Positions 46,862-56,129 of a DNA stretch of 63,427 nucleotides are shown here, in pieces. Position numbers and translations under genes: made by a program. The notes under the pieces are model-generated. The model ran no database searches. It had not been told where the DNA came from and saw nothing but the letters and a program-made list of their open reading frames with translations. Location: the NCBI GenBank assembly GCA_025062195.1, contig JANXAS010000009.1:12796-76222 (forward strand). Reading direction: 5' to 3'. How positions within the stretch are numbered: the first letter of the stretch is position 1; every line of letters begins with the position of its first letter. The stretch comes from Armatimonadota bacterium. GTDB lineage: Bacteria; Armatimonadota; Fervidibacteria; Fervidibacterales; Thermosaccharophagaceae.

Positions 46862-49129
46862 TCACCTGTCAGCCTGCTCTTGGTCTTCAACTGTGGATGT
46901 TTCTGGTGCCTCATTTCGTGGGCGATGTATTGGGCAAATTTCCGTTGGCACTGAAGAGGCTGGCAACCTGCGCCAAACGATCTCATCAGCTGGGCAGTAG
47001 AAGCTGGCGAGCTTGCCGGAGAGCTTGCATATAGCCACCTCAACGAAATCAACCCTGTGAAGGCTGCACTCACGCCTCGGAATTTGATCTTTTGGAAGTA
47101 TCTCCTCATGTATTGATGGGCATGCGGATGTTGCGAGCAATCCGCTATCGTCGCATATGTTCACTCTGCTAAATTCCTCCCTCGGTTCTAAGGGCTGTGT
47201 CGGTTTATTATCGTTCCTCCCGAGAGCGATGAATTCAAACCTCTTAGGACCGGGATGCAACTTAAGAGCCACTCTCATCACTTGTGAGAATATAGGGGCG
47301 CATACTGAGCCGCCAGAACCGCTGCGCAGAGGTCTATTGTCCTCTCTTCCAACCCATACTCCACAGGCTATTGATGGGCTAAACCCAACGAACCATAGGT
47401 CACGAAGTTCATTGCTTGTGCCCGTCTTGCCGGCAATTTGATACCCGTTAACTGTTGCAGCCCTGCCGGTGCCCGATGTAACGACGGCGATTAGCATCTC
47501 AAGCAACTGCTCGGAGACCTCCGGACTTAAAGCTTTAAAGGTGCGCAGCACACTTTGGTAGATCAATCGTCCACGCCCATCGTATACCTTGTCCAGTGTT
47601 GTTGGGAAAACTCTATTTCCTCCGTTGGCAGCGCACGCCATCGCGGCTGTATGGTCAATCAGATAACCGTCAATTGCGCCGAGCGCCAAAGTATAGCTTG
47701 CCGAATATGGGTCTCTGGCAAACCTAAAGCCCATGCGCCTTGCGCATTCAATCACTCTATCAATGCCGATGGCTCTGCACAGCTTAACAGCGATCACATT
47801 GTTTGACATAGCCAAAGCTCTCTTCAGCGTCATTGAGCGACCGTAAATACCGTCGTAGTTTTTAGGCGACCAAGCTCTCCCACCGGCACTCACGAAAGTT
47901 ATTCGTGAATCGTTGAAGATGCTGTATGGCTTAAATCCAAACTCAAGCGCCGCCGCATAGACATACGGTTTGAAGCTTGAGCCAGGTTGATTTGGAGCTT
48001 GTGTTGCGCGGTTATAATCGTCACGCACAAGTTTTCCCGTCCGGCGATCAACTCGGAATTTTTTTGCCCCGCCAACCATCGCCAGTATCTTTCCCGACTT
48101 TATGTCAAGGCATACAATGGCAATTTGATCAGCGCCGCGAGCCCTTATCCTTCCAAGATTGTTTTGGACGATCCTCTCAACCTCCCTTTGCAGCTTCATG
48201 TCCAAGGATGTGTGGACTTTGAGTCCGCCTTTGTAAACCATGTCTGTTCCAAAGCGTTGCACAAGTTCCTTGATGGCGAAGTTGGTGAAGTAATGTGCTT
48301 TAACTTGTTGGACTCCAATTTGCCTTAGGTCAACCAGCCCCTCAGTTATTGGAGTCCGCTTCGCCTCTTCCGCCTCTTCCTTTGTTATGAAGCCAAGTTC
48401 TGCCATCTTATCAAGGATGATGTCCCTCCTTGCCTTGCAAGCGCCCGGATGTTCATATGGAGAGTAGTATGCGGGACGCCGTGGAAGCGCTGCAAGCATT
48501 GCACACTGTGGTAGGTTGAGCTCCCAAACATGCTTTCCAAAATAAAGTTGCGATGCAACTTCAACACCATATGCGCCATGCCCATAACACACTTGGTTGA
48601 GATACATCTCAAGTATCTCCTGCTTTGAGAAAGCCCTTTCAATCCTTATGGCGAGGATAATCTCCTTCAGCTTGCGCTTGAGAGATTTCTCCGGTGTTAG
48701 GAAAAGGCTCCGTGCAAGTTGCTGCGTTATTGTGCTCCCGCCTTGAGCATATCTGCCCTCACGCAAATTCACCATGAGGGCGCGCACGATTGAGCGTGGG
48801 TCAACACCCGGGTGGGAATAAAATCTCCTGTCCTCAATAGCGACGGTAGCTAACTGAAGGTATCTTGGGATGCGCGAGATTGGCACCCACTTCCTTCTGA
48901 CAGCATACACTTCGGCTAACCGCTCGCCGTCTGAGGCGTAGATAACGGTAGCCTCGCACGGGCGTATTGAGGTGAGCTCTGAAACCTGAGGCAGGTCACG
49001 GGCAAGGACATAGTAGATAGTTAAAAGACAACAAGCCCCCCCTATAGCGCCTATCCCTATGGATAAAGAAAGCCATGTGGCTATATTGAGCAACCTTTGA
49101 AGCGATGTTGTCTTCCGTGTTTCCTGCAT
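46862..49129 (-). CDS. Penicillin-binding protein 1A (bifunctional transglycosylase/transpeptidase)
   Basis: A 755-residue peptidoglycan synthase anchored by one N-terminal helix (about 15-40). The GT51 domain has EDRRFYSHPGVD with the catalytic Glu, and GGSTITQQLARSLFL. The transpeptidase domain has PGSSFKP (catalytic Ser in SxxK), SNN and KTGTS. The C-terminus carries two cysteine-rich units (SGLLATSACP then C-x-x-H; SGKLASFYCP then C-x-x-H), as in several thermophile PBP1As. Complete. ATG 49129 has a weak ribosome site. Confidence 0.95.
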   Translation of the reverse strand: MQETRKTTSLQRLLNIATWLSLSIGIGAIGGACCLLTIYYVLARDLPQVSELTSIRPCEATVIYASDGERLAEVYAVRRKWVPISRIPRYLQLATVAIEDRRFYSHPGVDPRSIVRALMVNLREGRYAQGGSTITQQLARSLFLTPEKSLKRKLKEIILAIRIERAFSKQEILEMYLNQVCYGHGAYGVEVASQLYFGKHVWELNLPQCAMLAALPRRPAYYSPYEHPGACKARRDIILDKMAELGFITKEEAEEAKRTPITEGLVDLRQIGVQQVKAHYFTNFAIKELVQRFGTDMVYKGGLKVHTSLDMKLQREVERIVQNNLGRIRARGADQIAIVCLDIKSGKILAMVGGAKKFRVDRRTGKLVRDDYNRATQAPNQPGSSFKPYVYAAALEFGFKPYSIFNDSRITFVSAGGRAWSPKNYDGIYGRSMTLKRALAMSNNVIAVKLCRAIGIDRVIECARRMGFRFARDPYSASYTLALGAIDGYLIDHTAAMACAANGGNRVFPTTLDKVYDGRGRLIYQSVLRTFKALSPEVSEQLLEMLIAVVTSGTGRAATVNGYQIAGKTGTSNELRDLWFVGFSPSIACGVWVGREDNRPLRSGSGGSVCAPIFSQVMRVALKLHPGPKRFEFIALGRNDNKPTQPLEPREEFSRVNICDDSGLLATSACPSIHEEILPKDQIPRRECSLHRVDFVEVAICKLSGKLASFYCPADEIVWRRLPASSVPTEICPIHRPRNEAPETSTVEDQEQADR

Positions 49130-49286
49130 GTTTGCTTTTGCCCATTAAACACTCGGGTTTTGTTGCCCACTAACAGCATGAGATATTTTACGCCCCTACG
49201 CATTAAGCACCGCAATTAATTATGGTGCGGGTTTGCTAAAATGGAACCCTCAAACTACTAACTTAAAAGTCGGCTTCAAATAGCCC

Positions 49287-50531
49287 TTAAGCTTCCATGA
49301 GTTCTATAGCAAGTGCCATCCCGCCACCGCCTCCAAAGCAAAGTGTCACAAGACCGAATTTGTGCCCCCAACGCTTCATAGCATGCAATAGCGTGCAAAG
49401 CAGCCTTGCACCTGCAGCACCAAGCGGATGACCAAGGGCTATGGCGCCGCCGTGGACATTTATCTCCATCCCTTCAAATGATTGCTCAAAGTATGGCAGC
49501 TGTATTCCGAAGGCTTCATTTGCTTCAACAATTGTAAACTTGCTGTCAAAGCCGCATTCACGCAGCGCTGCAATCAATTCCATTGCGGCTATCACCGGTG
49601 CCTTCAAGAACTGGCTTGGGTGGCAATCAACCCTTGAATATCCGAGAACACTCGCCTTCGGCTTTGCACAAAGCCTTTCAACAGCTGCCTCAGAAGCAAT
49701 TAAGCAAGCTGCAGCACCATCAACTGGTGTAGCTGTATTGTATGCCGATGCTATGTCCTCCTTCGCCTCCTCAAACATTTGTGAGAGCTGCTCATCACTC
49801 GGAAGTTCATCGCTACGAATGCCATCGCATGGAACTATCTCTTCATCAAACCATCCGTTTAACGCTGCCCTGCGCGCTTTCTGGTGACTCTTTGAGGCGT
49901 GTTCATTAACGAGTTCAATGCTATATCCCATATCCCTCGCAAATTCAATCGCATACTGGCGCATGAACTTTCGCTCCGGCAACCATAGTAAGCCATCGTA
50001 TGCAGTTGCGTCAATCAAACCCGTGCCTTGAAGTTGCTCAAGTTCGTTCTCGCTGAACATGAATGTGTATGCGCCAGCTCGTTTGACTTTCACTCGCTGT
50101 CCCTTTCGGTATAACCTCGTTTTGCGCTCCATTCTTGGTCCGACAAGGTATGGCGCATTGGTGCGAGATTCCATACCACCGGCAATCGCCAATTCGTATG
50201 CACCGGAGTAGATTGCGTCACAAGTTATTGCTATTGCATCAAGCGATGATGCGCATACTGACTCAACACGCCTTGTGCAGACGCTTTCAGGCAACCCGCC
50301 TTTAATGGCTGCGGCTTTAGTTGGTGCCATTCCCAACCCAGCACCAACAACATTGCCCATAGTCACAAACTCAATCTCATCCGGAGGTATGTTGGCTCGT
50401 TCCCATGCACCCTTAATTGCGATTGCGCCAAGGTCAACTGCTGTAAACTCCGACAGTGCGCCATTGAAACGACCAAGCGGAGTCCTGACCGACGAGAGGA
50501 TAAAAATCGGTCTCTTGAAAATGTGATGCAT
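49287..50531 (-). CDS. Thiolase family acetyl-CoA acetyltransferase
   Basis: A 414-residue thiolase. The acylated cysteine is in VESVCASSLDAI, the histidine in HGGAIALGHPLGAAGAR, and the second cysteine in LCFGGGGGMAL. Motifs and length agree with acetyl-CoA acetyltransferases/3-ketoacyl-CoA thiolases; direction and chain length cannot be read. ATG 50531 has GAGGGTGG upstream. It lies 51 bases after the E1 gene on the same strand, suggesting joint acyl-CoA metabolism. Confidence 0.93.
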   Translation of the reverse strand: MHHIFKRPIFILSSVRTPLGRFNGALSEFTAVDLGAIAIKGAWERANIPPDEIEFVTMGNVVGAGLGMAPTKAAAIKGGLPESVCTRRVESVCASSLDAIAITCDAIYSGAYELAIAGGMESRTNAPYLVGPRMERKTRLYRKGQRVKVKRAGAYTFMFSENELEQLQGTGLIDATAYDGLLWLPERKFMRQYAIEFARDMGYSIELVNEHASKSHQKARRAALNGWFDEEIVPCDGIRSDELPSDEQLSQMFEEAKEDIASAYNTATPVDGAAACLIASEAAVERLCAKPKASVLGYSRVDCHPSQFLKAPVIAAMELIAALRECGFDSKFTIVEANEAFGIQLPYFEQSFEGMEINVHGGAIALGHPLGAAGARLLCTLLHAMKRWGHKFGLVTLCFGGGGGMALAIELMEA

Positions 50532-50582
50532 ACTTACCACCCTCTTTGGTGGCTCCATTGAGAGCATGTAATGCAGCTTGCG

Positions 50583-52853
50583 CTACCCTTCGTTCAGCAA
50601 CTCAATGGCTTTATGGACAACCTTCGCTGGCGATGGTATGTTCTCGCTCTCAAGCGTTGGTGACATAGGTGGAGGGACATTGTGTGCTGCCACTATCTGT
50701 ATAGGTGCCTTAAGCGACTTGAAGCAACGCCTTTGCGTCTGGTATGCTATATGTTCGGCAAAACAGCCAGTCTCAGGCGCTTGACAAACAAGGAGCAACC
50801 TGCCTGTTTTGTTCACAGAAGCTGCTATCGTTTCATAATCGCATGGGATAAGCGTCCTCGGATCTACAACCTCGGCGTCAATTCCATATTGCTCCTCAAG
50901 TATCCTTGCAGCTTCAAGTGAGACCTCAACCATCTTTGACCAAGCACATATTGTCAAGTCCTTGCCCTCGCGATGAATGCGAGCTACACCGAGCGGGATA
51001 AGGTATTCATCCTCTGGCACGACATCCTTGTTCGTGTATAACATCTGGTGCTCAATGAAGATGACTGGGTCATCATCCCTTATCGCTGTCTTTAGCAATC
51101 CCTTTGCATCGTATGCAGTTGCTGGAGCTACGACTTTGAGTCCCGGAAAGTGTGTCACAACTGCCTCAAGGCTTTGTGAGTGCTGTCCTGCATATCCTCT
51201 TCCGCCACCAATTGTCGTCCTTATGACAAGCGGTATCTTAGGCTGTCCACCTGACATGTATTTCATTTTGGCTGCTTGGTTGCCGACTTGGTCCATAGCC
51301 AAGAGGATGAAGTCAATATACATGATCTCAACAACGGGTCTTAAACCAACCATTGCAGCACCTATTGCTGTCCCGACAATGGCAGCCTCGCTAATAGCTG
51401 TGTTGAAGACCCTGCCACGCCCGAATGTCTCAAGCAATCCAGCCGTCACCATGAATGCGCCACCATAGTCGGCAACATCCTCGCCGTAGAGTATGACCCT
51501 GCTATCCCTCATCATCTCCTCCATGAGCGCCTCGCATATTGCGTGGCGATACATTATCCTGCCCTCACTGTCGCGCTGGAATTTCCTTGCCCGCCTTATG
51601 ACGCTCACATGACGGTATTTCTCCGGAACCTCATCGCACATTGTGTTTGAGAACAAACCCTCGTATATCGTGGCTGGGTCAGGATAAGGTGCGTTTGCAG
51701 CCTTTATAGCTGCTTGTCGAATTTGCTCATCGCATCTTTGGCGCATTTCCTCAACTTCGCTCTCGGTCAGCACCCCAGCCTCAATCACCTGCTTGGAAAA
51801 GTTATCAATTGGGTCAAGCCTGCGCCAAGCCTCCTCTTCCTCGGCTGTGCGATATTTCATCCGCTGGTCACTGAGTGAGTGCCCATAATAGCGGTAGCAT
51901 TCACAATCCAGAAGGACTGGTCCGTCACCATTCCTTGCAAGCTCAACGGCTCTTGAGACCGCGTCATAAACGGCAAGCACATCCATCCCATTAACCACTT
52001 CGGCATGCATCATGTGCATATCGTATGCAGCGCCACGCCGCGCAAGATAATCAATCCCTGTGACTTCGCCATAATGCTGTCCGGTCATAGCGTATTGATT
52101 GTTCTCAACTACGAACACAACCGGAAGACCCCGTTCAAACTGAGCCATGCAGGCGAAGTTCGCACTCTCATGGAATATCCCATTTTGTGTTGCCCCATCA
52201 CCTATCATGCACAGCACAACTCTATCAGTGCCCAGTTTCCATGCAGCCATCGCAGCTCCGACTGCTATTCCGCAGCTCCCGCCAACTATAGCATTTGCGC
52301 CGAGATGCCCGACCCTGAAGTCAGCAATGTGCATACCGCCGCCGCGCCCACGACAGTAACCATCCTCCTTCCCGAACAACTCCGCAACCGTCCTATAAAG
52401 GTGCTCTTCAATTGCAGTTTCAAGTATCTCCTCTCTTGTTCCACTCACATCCCTGCCAAGCCATCGCCTCAACTCCTCCTCACTCATTCGGCGAAGCGCA
52501 AACGCACCCTTAGCGATGGCATGCCCGTGACCACGATGTGTGCTTGTAATGTAGTCGTCTGGGCGTATAGCTGCAATAGCTCCGACTGCAACTGCCTCCT
52601 GACCGATTGAGAGGTGTGTGGCTCCGACGAATTGGAAATCTTCTCTCGGTTTAAACCTGCCATCACGCATCTCAACTATGAGGTTCTCAAACGAGCGAAT
52701 CCAAAACATTGTCTCAAGCATCTCCAAAGCAAGCTGTGGATTCACCATTTCGTCAAGCACATCTTTAAGGCGCTTCTGCCACCTGCACTTCGGTATCTTC
52801 CCAAATGAGAGTTCACCTGGCGACATGTCGGGAAAGACATCAACCTCTCGCAT
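50583..52853 (-). CDS. Fused alpha-beta E1 of a 2-oxoacid (acetoin/pyruvate/branched-chain) dehydrogenase
   Basis: A 756-residue protein fusing the two E1 chains. Residues 1-395 are the alpha part, with STHRGHGHAIAKG and the thiamine-diphosphate motif GDGATQNG through to NNQYA. Residues about 420-756 are the beta part, with YGEDVADYGGAF and GQHSQSLEAVVTHFPGLKVV. In most bacteria these are two genes. No E2 or E3 gene lies nearby, so the partner complex and substrate are open. The 51-base gap to the thiolase gene suggests they are expressed together. ATG 52853 has GAGAGGTG upstream. Confidence 0.92.
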   Translation of the reverse strand: MREVDVFPDMSPGELSFGKIPKCRWQKRLKDVLDEMVNPQLALEMLETMFWIRSFENLIVEMRDGRFKPREDFQFVGATHLSIGQEAVAVGAIAAIRPDDYITSTHRGHGHAIAKGAFALRRMSEEELRRWLGRDVSGTREEILETAIEEHLYRTVAELFGKEDGYCRGRGGGMHIADFRVGHLGANAIVGGSCGIAVGAAMAAWKLGTDRVVLCMIGDGATQNGIFHESANFACMAQFERGLPVVFVVENNQYAMTGQHYGEVTGIDYLARRGAAYDMHMMHAEVVNGMDVLAVYDAVSRAVELARNGDGPVLLDCECYRYYGHSLSDQRMKYRTAEEEEAWRRLDPIDNFSKQVIEAGVLTESEVEEMRQRCDEQIRQAAIKAANAPYPDPATIYEGLFSNTMCDEVPEKYRHVSVIRRARKFQRDSEGRIMYRHAICEALMEEMMRDSRVILYGEDVADYGGAFMVTAGLLETFGRGRVFNTAISEAAIVGTAIGAAMVGLRPVVEIMYIDFILLAMDQVGNQAAKMKYMSGGQPKIPLVIRTTIGGGRGYAGQHSQSLEAVVTHFPGLKVVAPATAYDAKGLLKTAIRDDDPVIFIEHQMLYTNKDVVPEDEYLIPLGVARIHREGKDLTICAWSKMVEVSLEAARILEEQYGIDAEVVDPRTLIPCDYETIAASVNKTGRLLLVCQAPETGCFAEHIAYQTQRRCFKSLKAPIQIVAAHNVPPPMSPTLESENIPSPAKVVHKAIELLNEG

Positions 52854-53008
52854 GTGAATTCACCTCTCAAAAGGTTGACGAAACTACGCTCATTCCGGTG
52901 CTTCAGATAACACAAAAGGCGCGCCGTTATTGCCGTTATTGGGGGAAACCTGCAACAGTAGCAATGTTGCAACGACATTGCGCTATAGCAGTCAATTTGC
53001 CGGCTTAA

Positions 53009-53887
53009 TTAAACGCCTTTGATTATTTTGTCCATGCGTGCGCTCACATCACGCAGGTATGCTTCATTACCGCCGCTAAGTTCTGCCGTCAGGTAACCAC
53101 TATAACCGATCTCAAGCAGTGCTCTCCTGACAGCCTTCCAGTTCACATCGCCTTCAAGGAGCATGACAAACTCATTTCTGTCACGCTTGAAGTCTTTCAA
53201 GTGGACTTTGACTATGCGCTTTCCAAGCGTCAATATCCAATCCTCCGGGAAACCAAACTTGACTATGTTGCCAACATCAAAGTAAGCACGCAGGCGTTTG
53301 CTCCCAAACTCGTCAACATACCTTGCGAACTCAATCGGGCTGAGCAGGAAGTTGTTCCATACATTCTCAACCGCAATTGTTACCCCCAGTTCCTCAGCTA
53401 TTGGCAGTATGCGCTTGATGTTGCGTTGGCTCCGTTCATAGCATTCGGCGTATCTCACTTGAGCGTTGACTATTCCCGGAACGAGAAGGACTGCATCGGC
53501 GCCAACAATTTTTGCAGTGTGCAACGCCCTCTTGAGCCCTTCCAAGCCTGCCTCAATCACTTTTTCGTCGGCGCTTGAAAGCGGTGCATGCCACCCACCA
53601 TAGATGATTGAGTGCAGCTCAATCCCGACATCTTCAGCGACTTCGCGCAGCTTCTTAGCAGCTTCTTCATCCATTGGCGGAATTTCAAGACCATCAAACC
53701 CAACATCCTTGGCGAGCTTAATTCTGTCCCTGAGAGGCATGCCCGATGGCAGCATGCCAAGCAATATCGCCTTTTTGAACGGGACAACCTCCTCACCGGT
53801 GGAGAGATTCCCCAAACTCGTGCTGATAGCTGTGCCAGTAACCGCGGAAATAAAAGAGCGCCTGCTTAATCGCCAATCAGCTTTCAC
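53009..53887 (-). CDS. Tat-exported sugar phosphate isomerase/epimerase-like TIM barrel
   Basis: A 292-residue protein with a twin-arginine signal (SRRSFIS at about 8-14, then a hydrophobic region). An AP-endonuclease-2/xylose-isomerase-like TIM barrel follows: GFDGLEIPPMDE, then VENVWNNFLLSP, FDVGNIVKFGFP and VHLKDFK, the usual metal-site positions. Export suggests it acts on an extracytoplasmic substrate. GTG 53887 has GAGGTG seven bases upstream and the gene follows the MauE/DoxX-like gene after 14 bases. Confidence 0.85.
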   Translation of the reverse strand: MKADWRLSRRSFISAVTGTAISTSLGNLSTGEEVVPFKKAILLGMLPSGMPLRDRIKLAKDVGFDGLEIPPMDEEAAKKLREVAEDVGIELHSIIYGGWHAPLSSADEKVIEAGLEGLKRALHTAKIVGADAVLLVPGIVNAQVRYAECYERSQRNIKRILPIAEELGVTIAVENVWNNFLLSPIEFARYVDEFGSKRLRAYFDVGNIVKFGFPEDWILTLGKRIVKVHLKDFKRDRNEFVMLLEGDVNWKAVRRALLEIGYSGYLTAELSGGNEAYLRDVSARMDKIIKGV

Positions 53888-53901
53888 CGCACATCACCTC
53901 A

Positions 53902-54378
53902 CTAACCATGTTCATCACTGCGCTTGCGCATCTTTGAGAATAAATTCTCAATTGAGGCAAATGGAACATTTGCAAATACTAACACCATGGCACTGAGAAG
54001 CATCGCAATATTTCTTAAAACGGTGTGCCAGCCGATTTTATCACCCCCTTCAAGGAATCCGAAGCAACCGCATGCCATCTCAACGCCGCGAAACAGATTT
54101 ACAGTTATTCCGATGATGAACGCAACGAGCATCAACGCTATGACTGCTGCGGCGCTCTCAACAGCATAGCCAATTATGAGCAGGATGCCGGCAATGAATT
54201 CAACCCAGGGTAGCACAATGGAGAAAATGGGGATGAAAGCCTCCGGAAGCACTCTGTAGCTCTCAACTACGCTTACAAAGATTAATGGGTCATCAATTAT
54301 CTTCCCCAGACTCGCAAAGACGAATATGCTGCCTATCCCGACTCGCAATACGAGACACAATACCTTACGCCAACCCAT
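53902..54378 (-). CDS. MauE/DoxX-type redox-associated membrane protein
   Basis: A 158-residue four-helix membrane protein. RVGIGSIFVFASLGKI starts the fold, PWVEFIAGILLIIGY follows, and the extracytoplasmic turn contains the conserved pair of cysteines in ACGCFG. This matches the MauE/DoxX family, membrane proteins that work with disulfide or thioredoxin-like partners. ATG 54378 has GGTGGTG upstream; ATG 54408 is in frame. It lies 204 bases after the candidate selenoprotein gene, same strand. Confidence 0.82.
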   Translation of the reverse strand: MGWRKVLCLVLRVGIGSIFVFASLGKIIDDPLIFVSVVESYRVLPEAFIPIFSIVLPWVEFIAGILLIIGYAVESAAAVIALMLVAFIIGITVNLFRGVEMACGCFGFLEGGDKIGWHTVLRNIAMLLSAMVLVFANVPFASIENLFSKMRKRSDEHG

Positions 54379-54582
54379 CAGAATTGCACCACCCATTGGC
54401 TTATTCATCTTTTCTTTGGACGATTGCGATGAGCAGACTACGGGCGACAAACAACACAGCAAGCACACAACAGCTTTTTGCTAACTCGTATGAGACACAG
54501 CAGCGAATGCTCAGCACGCCAGCAATCTTGCCTGACATAGTTCGTTGTGCTTACACCGTTTGGCTTTTCGTCGGGAAAGCTT

Positions 54583-55125
54583 TCAATTAGATTCATGCTC
54601 ACTTTGCTCATCGCTCATCCCCTTCTCAATCGGGCGCTTGTTTGAGACCCATTCAGTCCATCCGCCGGGCATAACAAACACCCTTTTGTAGCCAAGCTTT
54701 GCCAGTCGCTCCGCGACCGATATGCTATGTGGTCACGAACCACCGGCGCAGTAAACCACGATGGTTGCATCCTTTGGGAGCTTCACCTTCGCAGCTTTGA
54801 ATGAGGCTTCAAACTCCTTTTGAGCTGCCGGCAGGTTGATTGCTCCGGGTATGTGACCTTTCGCATAATCGGTGGCTGAGCGTGCATCAACAAACTTTGC
54901 GCGGCGAGAGATGAAGAGCATCCACACCCGTTTAAACTCAATCACTTCAACACCTTTTGGGAGATGCCTAAGCCACGGTGGCTTCTCACGCTCCTCAAGT
55001 ATTTCTTTGAGTTCGCTGTAGCGCAATGGTATACCATCCGGACGGATGACATTCACTGCAAGCCCAACTATTAAACTTGCGGCAATAATTGACGCTGCCC
55101 CGACAGCGATGCCGATAATTCGCAT
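54583..55125 (-). CDS. Rhodanese-like membrane-anchored protein, candidate selenoprotein (in-frame TGA)
   Basis: Read conventionally the frame ends at TGA 54733-54735 and gives a 130-residue truncated rhodanese. Reading TGA as selenocysteine gives a 180-residue protein that ends at a second TGA (54583-54585). An N-terminal helix (about 4-25) anchors it. The rhodanese domain starts near residue 85 (FVDARSATDYAKGHIPGAINLP). VVYC carries the catalytic Cys126, followed by A-G-G-S and codon 131 (TGA), then PHSISVAERLAKLGYKRV and MPGGWTEW. The downstream part is exactly the rest of the rhodanese fold. Related proteins have Cys-x4-Cys-x2-Ser there, so TGA replaces a cysteine. ATG 55125 has GGAG upstream. 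It could also be a nonsense mutation or sequencing error. Confidence 0.72.
54695..54726 (-). promoter_or_regulatory. Candidate bacterial SECIS hairpin
   Basis: After TGA come CCACAT, then AGC, ATA, TCGGTCGC, loop GGA, GCGACTGG, CAAA, GCT. AGC pairs with GCT, a 3x4 internal loop follows, then an 8-bp stem (two G-U pairs) closes a GGA loop. The loop starts 21 bases after the TGA and begins with G. This agrees with the known rules for bacterial SECIS elements: a loop of 3-14 bases, G among the first two, 16-37 bases after UGA. Confidence 0.55.
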
Positions 55126-55336
55126 TGCCTCATCTCCAAAGCAGCTTGTGAGATATTCTTTTACCGAATTTTGAGCGGTGTGAATGTTGCCAGCAATGCA
55201 AGAGAAAAGCGAACGATATTTGCTCACCATTACTGGGCATTTTATACGCCCCTGAAGTTGCCCTGCCCGTCTTCGCTCAAAAGTTTTTCGGTCTTCAGCA
55301 TGGCATACACTTCAAGCCCGTGATTTCACAGCTTGC

Positions 55337-55822
55337 TCAATCCTCTCCGAACAACTTGAGCACAAGCTTTGCGATTCTTTCTCCCAACGCGAAGCATTGC
55401 GACCTTGAGCGTGCGTCGGGAAACCCAATGCTCACTGGTCCGTAATGGTCGCCTTGCACGGCGCCTTGGACAATCATGCCATGTATGAGCATCATCTGCA
55501 AAATGCCCAATACGGTCGTCTCATTCCCGCCACCAACATTAGCTGACGAGGAAAACGCCCCTCCAACTTTACCTTCAAGTTGCCCATGATAGCGGACGCT
55601 CTCATCAAACAAGCGCTTTATCTCGCTTGCCGGTAAGCCGTAATAAGTTGGCGAGCCGACGATTATCCCGTCAGCTCTAAGTAAATCTTCAATGGTGCAT
55701 TCTTCAACTCGCTTAAGTTCAACTTTGACACCGGGCACATTACGGACTCCTTCAGCAACTGCTTCAGCCATCGCCTGAGTGTTTCCAGTCCGGCTGTAGT
55801 AGACAACGAGCACTGTCGGCAA
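55337..55822 (-). CDS. Flavodoxin-like (WrbA-type) FMN protein
   Basis: A 161-residue flavodoxin-fold protein. The FMN phosphate loop is YYSRTGNTQAMAEAV at 8-22, and GSPTYYGLPASEIKRLFDES is the WrbA-like loop. Probably an FMN-dependent NAD(P)H:quinone reductase or an electron carrier. The start is TTG 55822, supported by a strong GGAGGTG seven bases upstream and no usable ATG nearby. The gene lies 211 bases ahead of the rhodanese gene on the same strand. Confidence 0.9.
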   Translation of the reverse strand: MPTVLVVYYSRTGNTQAMAEAVAEGVRNVPGVKVELKRVEECTIEDLLRADGIIVGSPTYYGLPASEIKRLFDESVRYHGQLEGKVGGAFSSSANVGGGNETTVLGILQMMLIHGMIVQGAVQGDHYGPVSIGFPDARSRSQCFALGERIAKLVLKLFGED

Positions 55823-56129
55823 GCTTTTTCACCTCCATATGCGCCTTCGCAGTTGAGTGTAAGCCAATCCCTGCTCACAAAGCAAGCCGATCACATTTAG
55901 GAATTATGCAGGTTGGATGCGAAGCAGCCGCCAAACTGCCATCATCTTTCGTTTTTTGGCGGGCTGTCGTCCGCCAATGCAAAGCAACCCCACCAGCTCA
56001 ATTCCTAACACCTATAGAAAGCGCAAACATTGTGAGTGATGCAATAGCATGTGCAGACATCGTTGTGTCCAAATTTAAAGTCACTTTTTGGCACATCTTG
56101 TGTGCCCCCATATGCTCACAATTCGCTCA
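55823..56129. other. Intergenic region of about 300 bases
   Basis: No gene, repeat or RNA structure supported. It holds the promoter of the flavodoxin gene and the 3' end region of the leftward isomerase gene. Confidence 0.4.
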
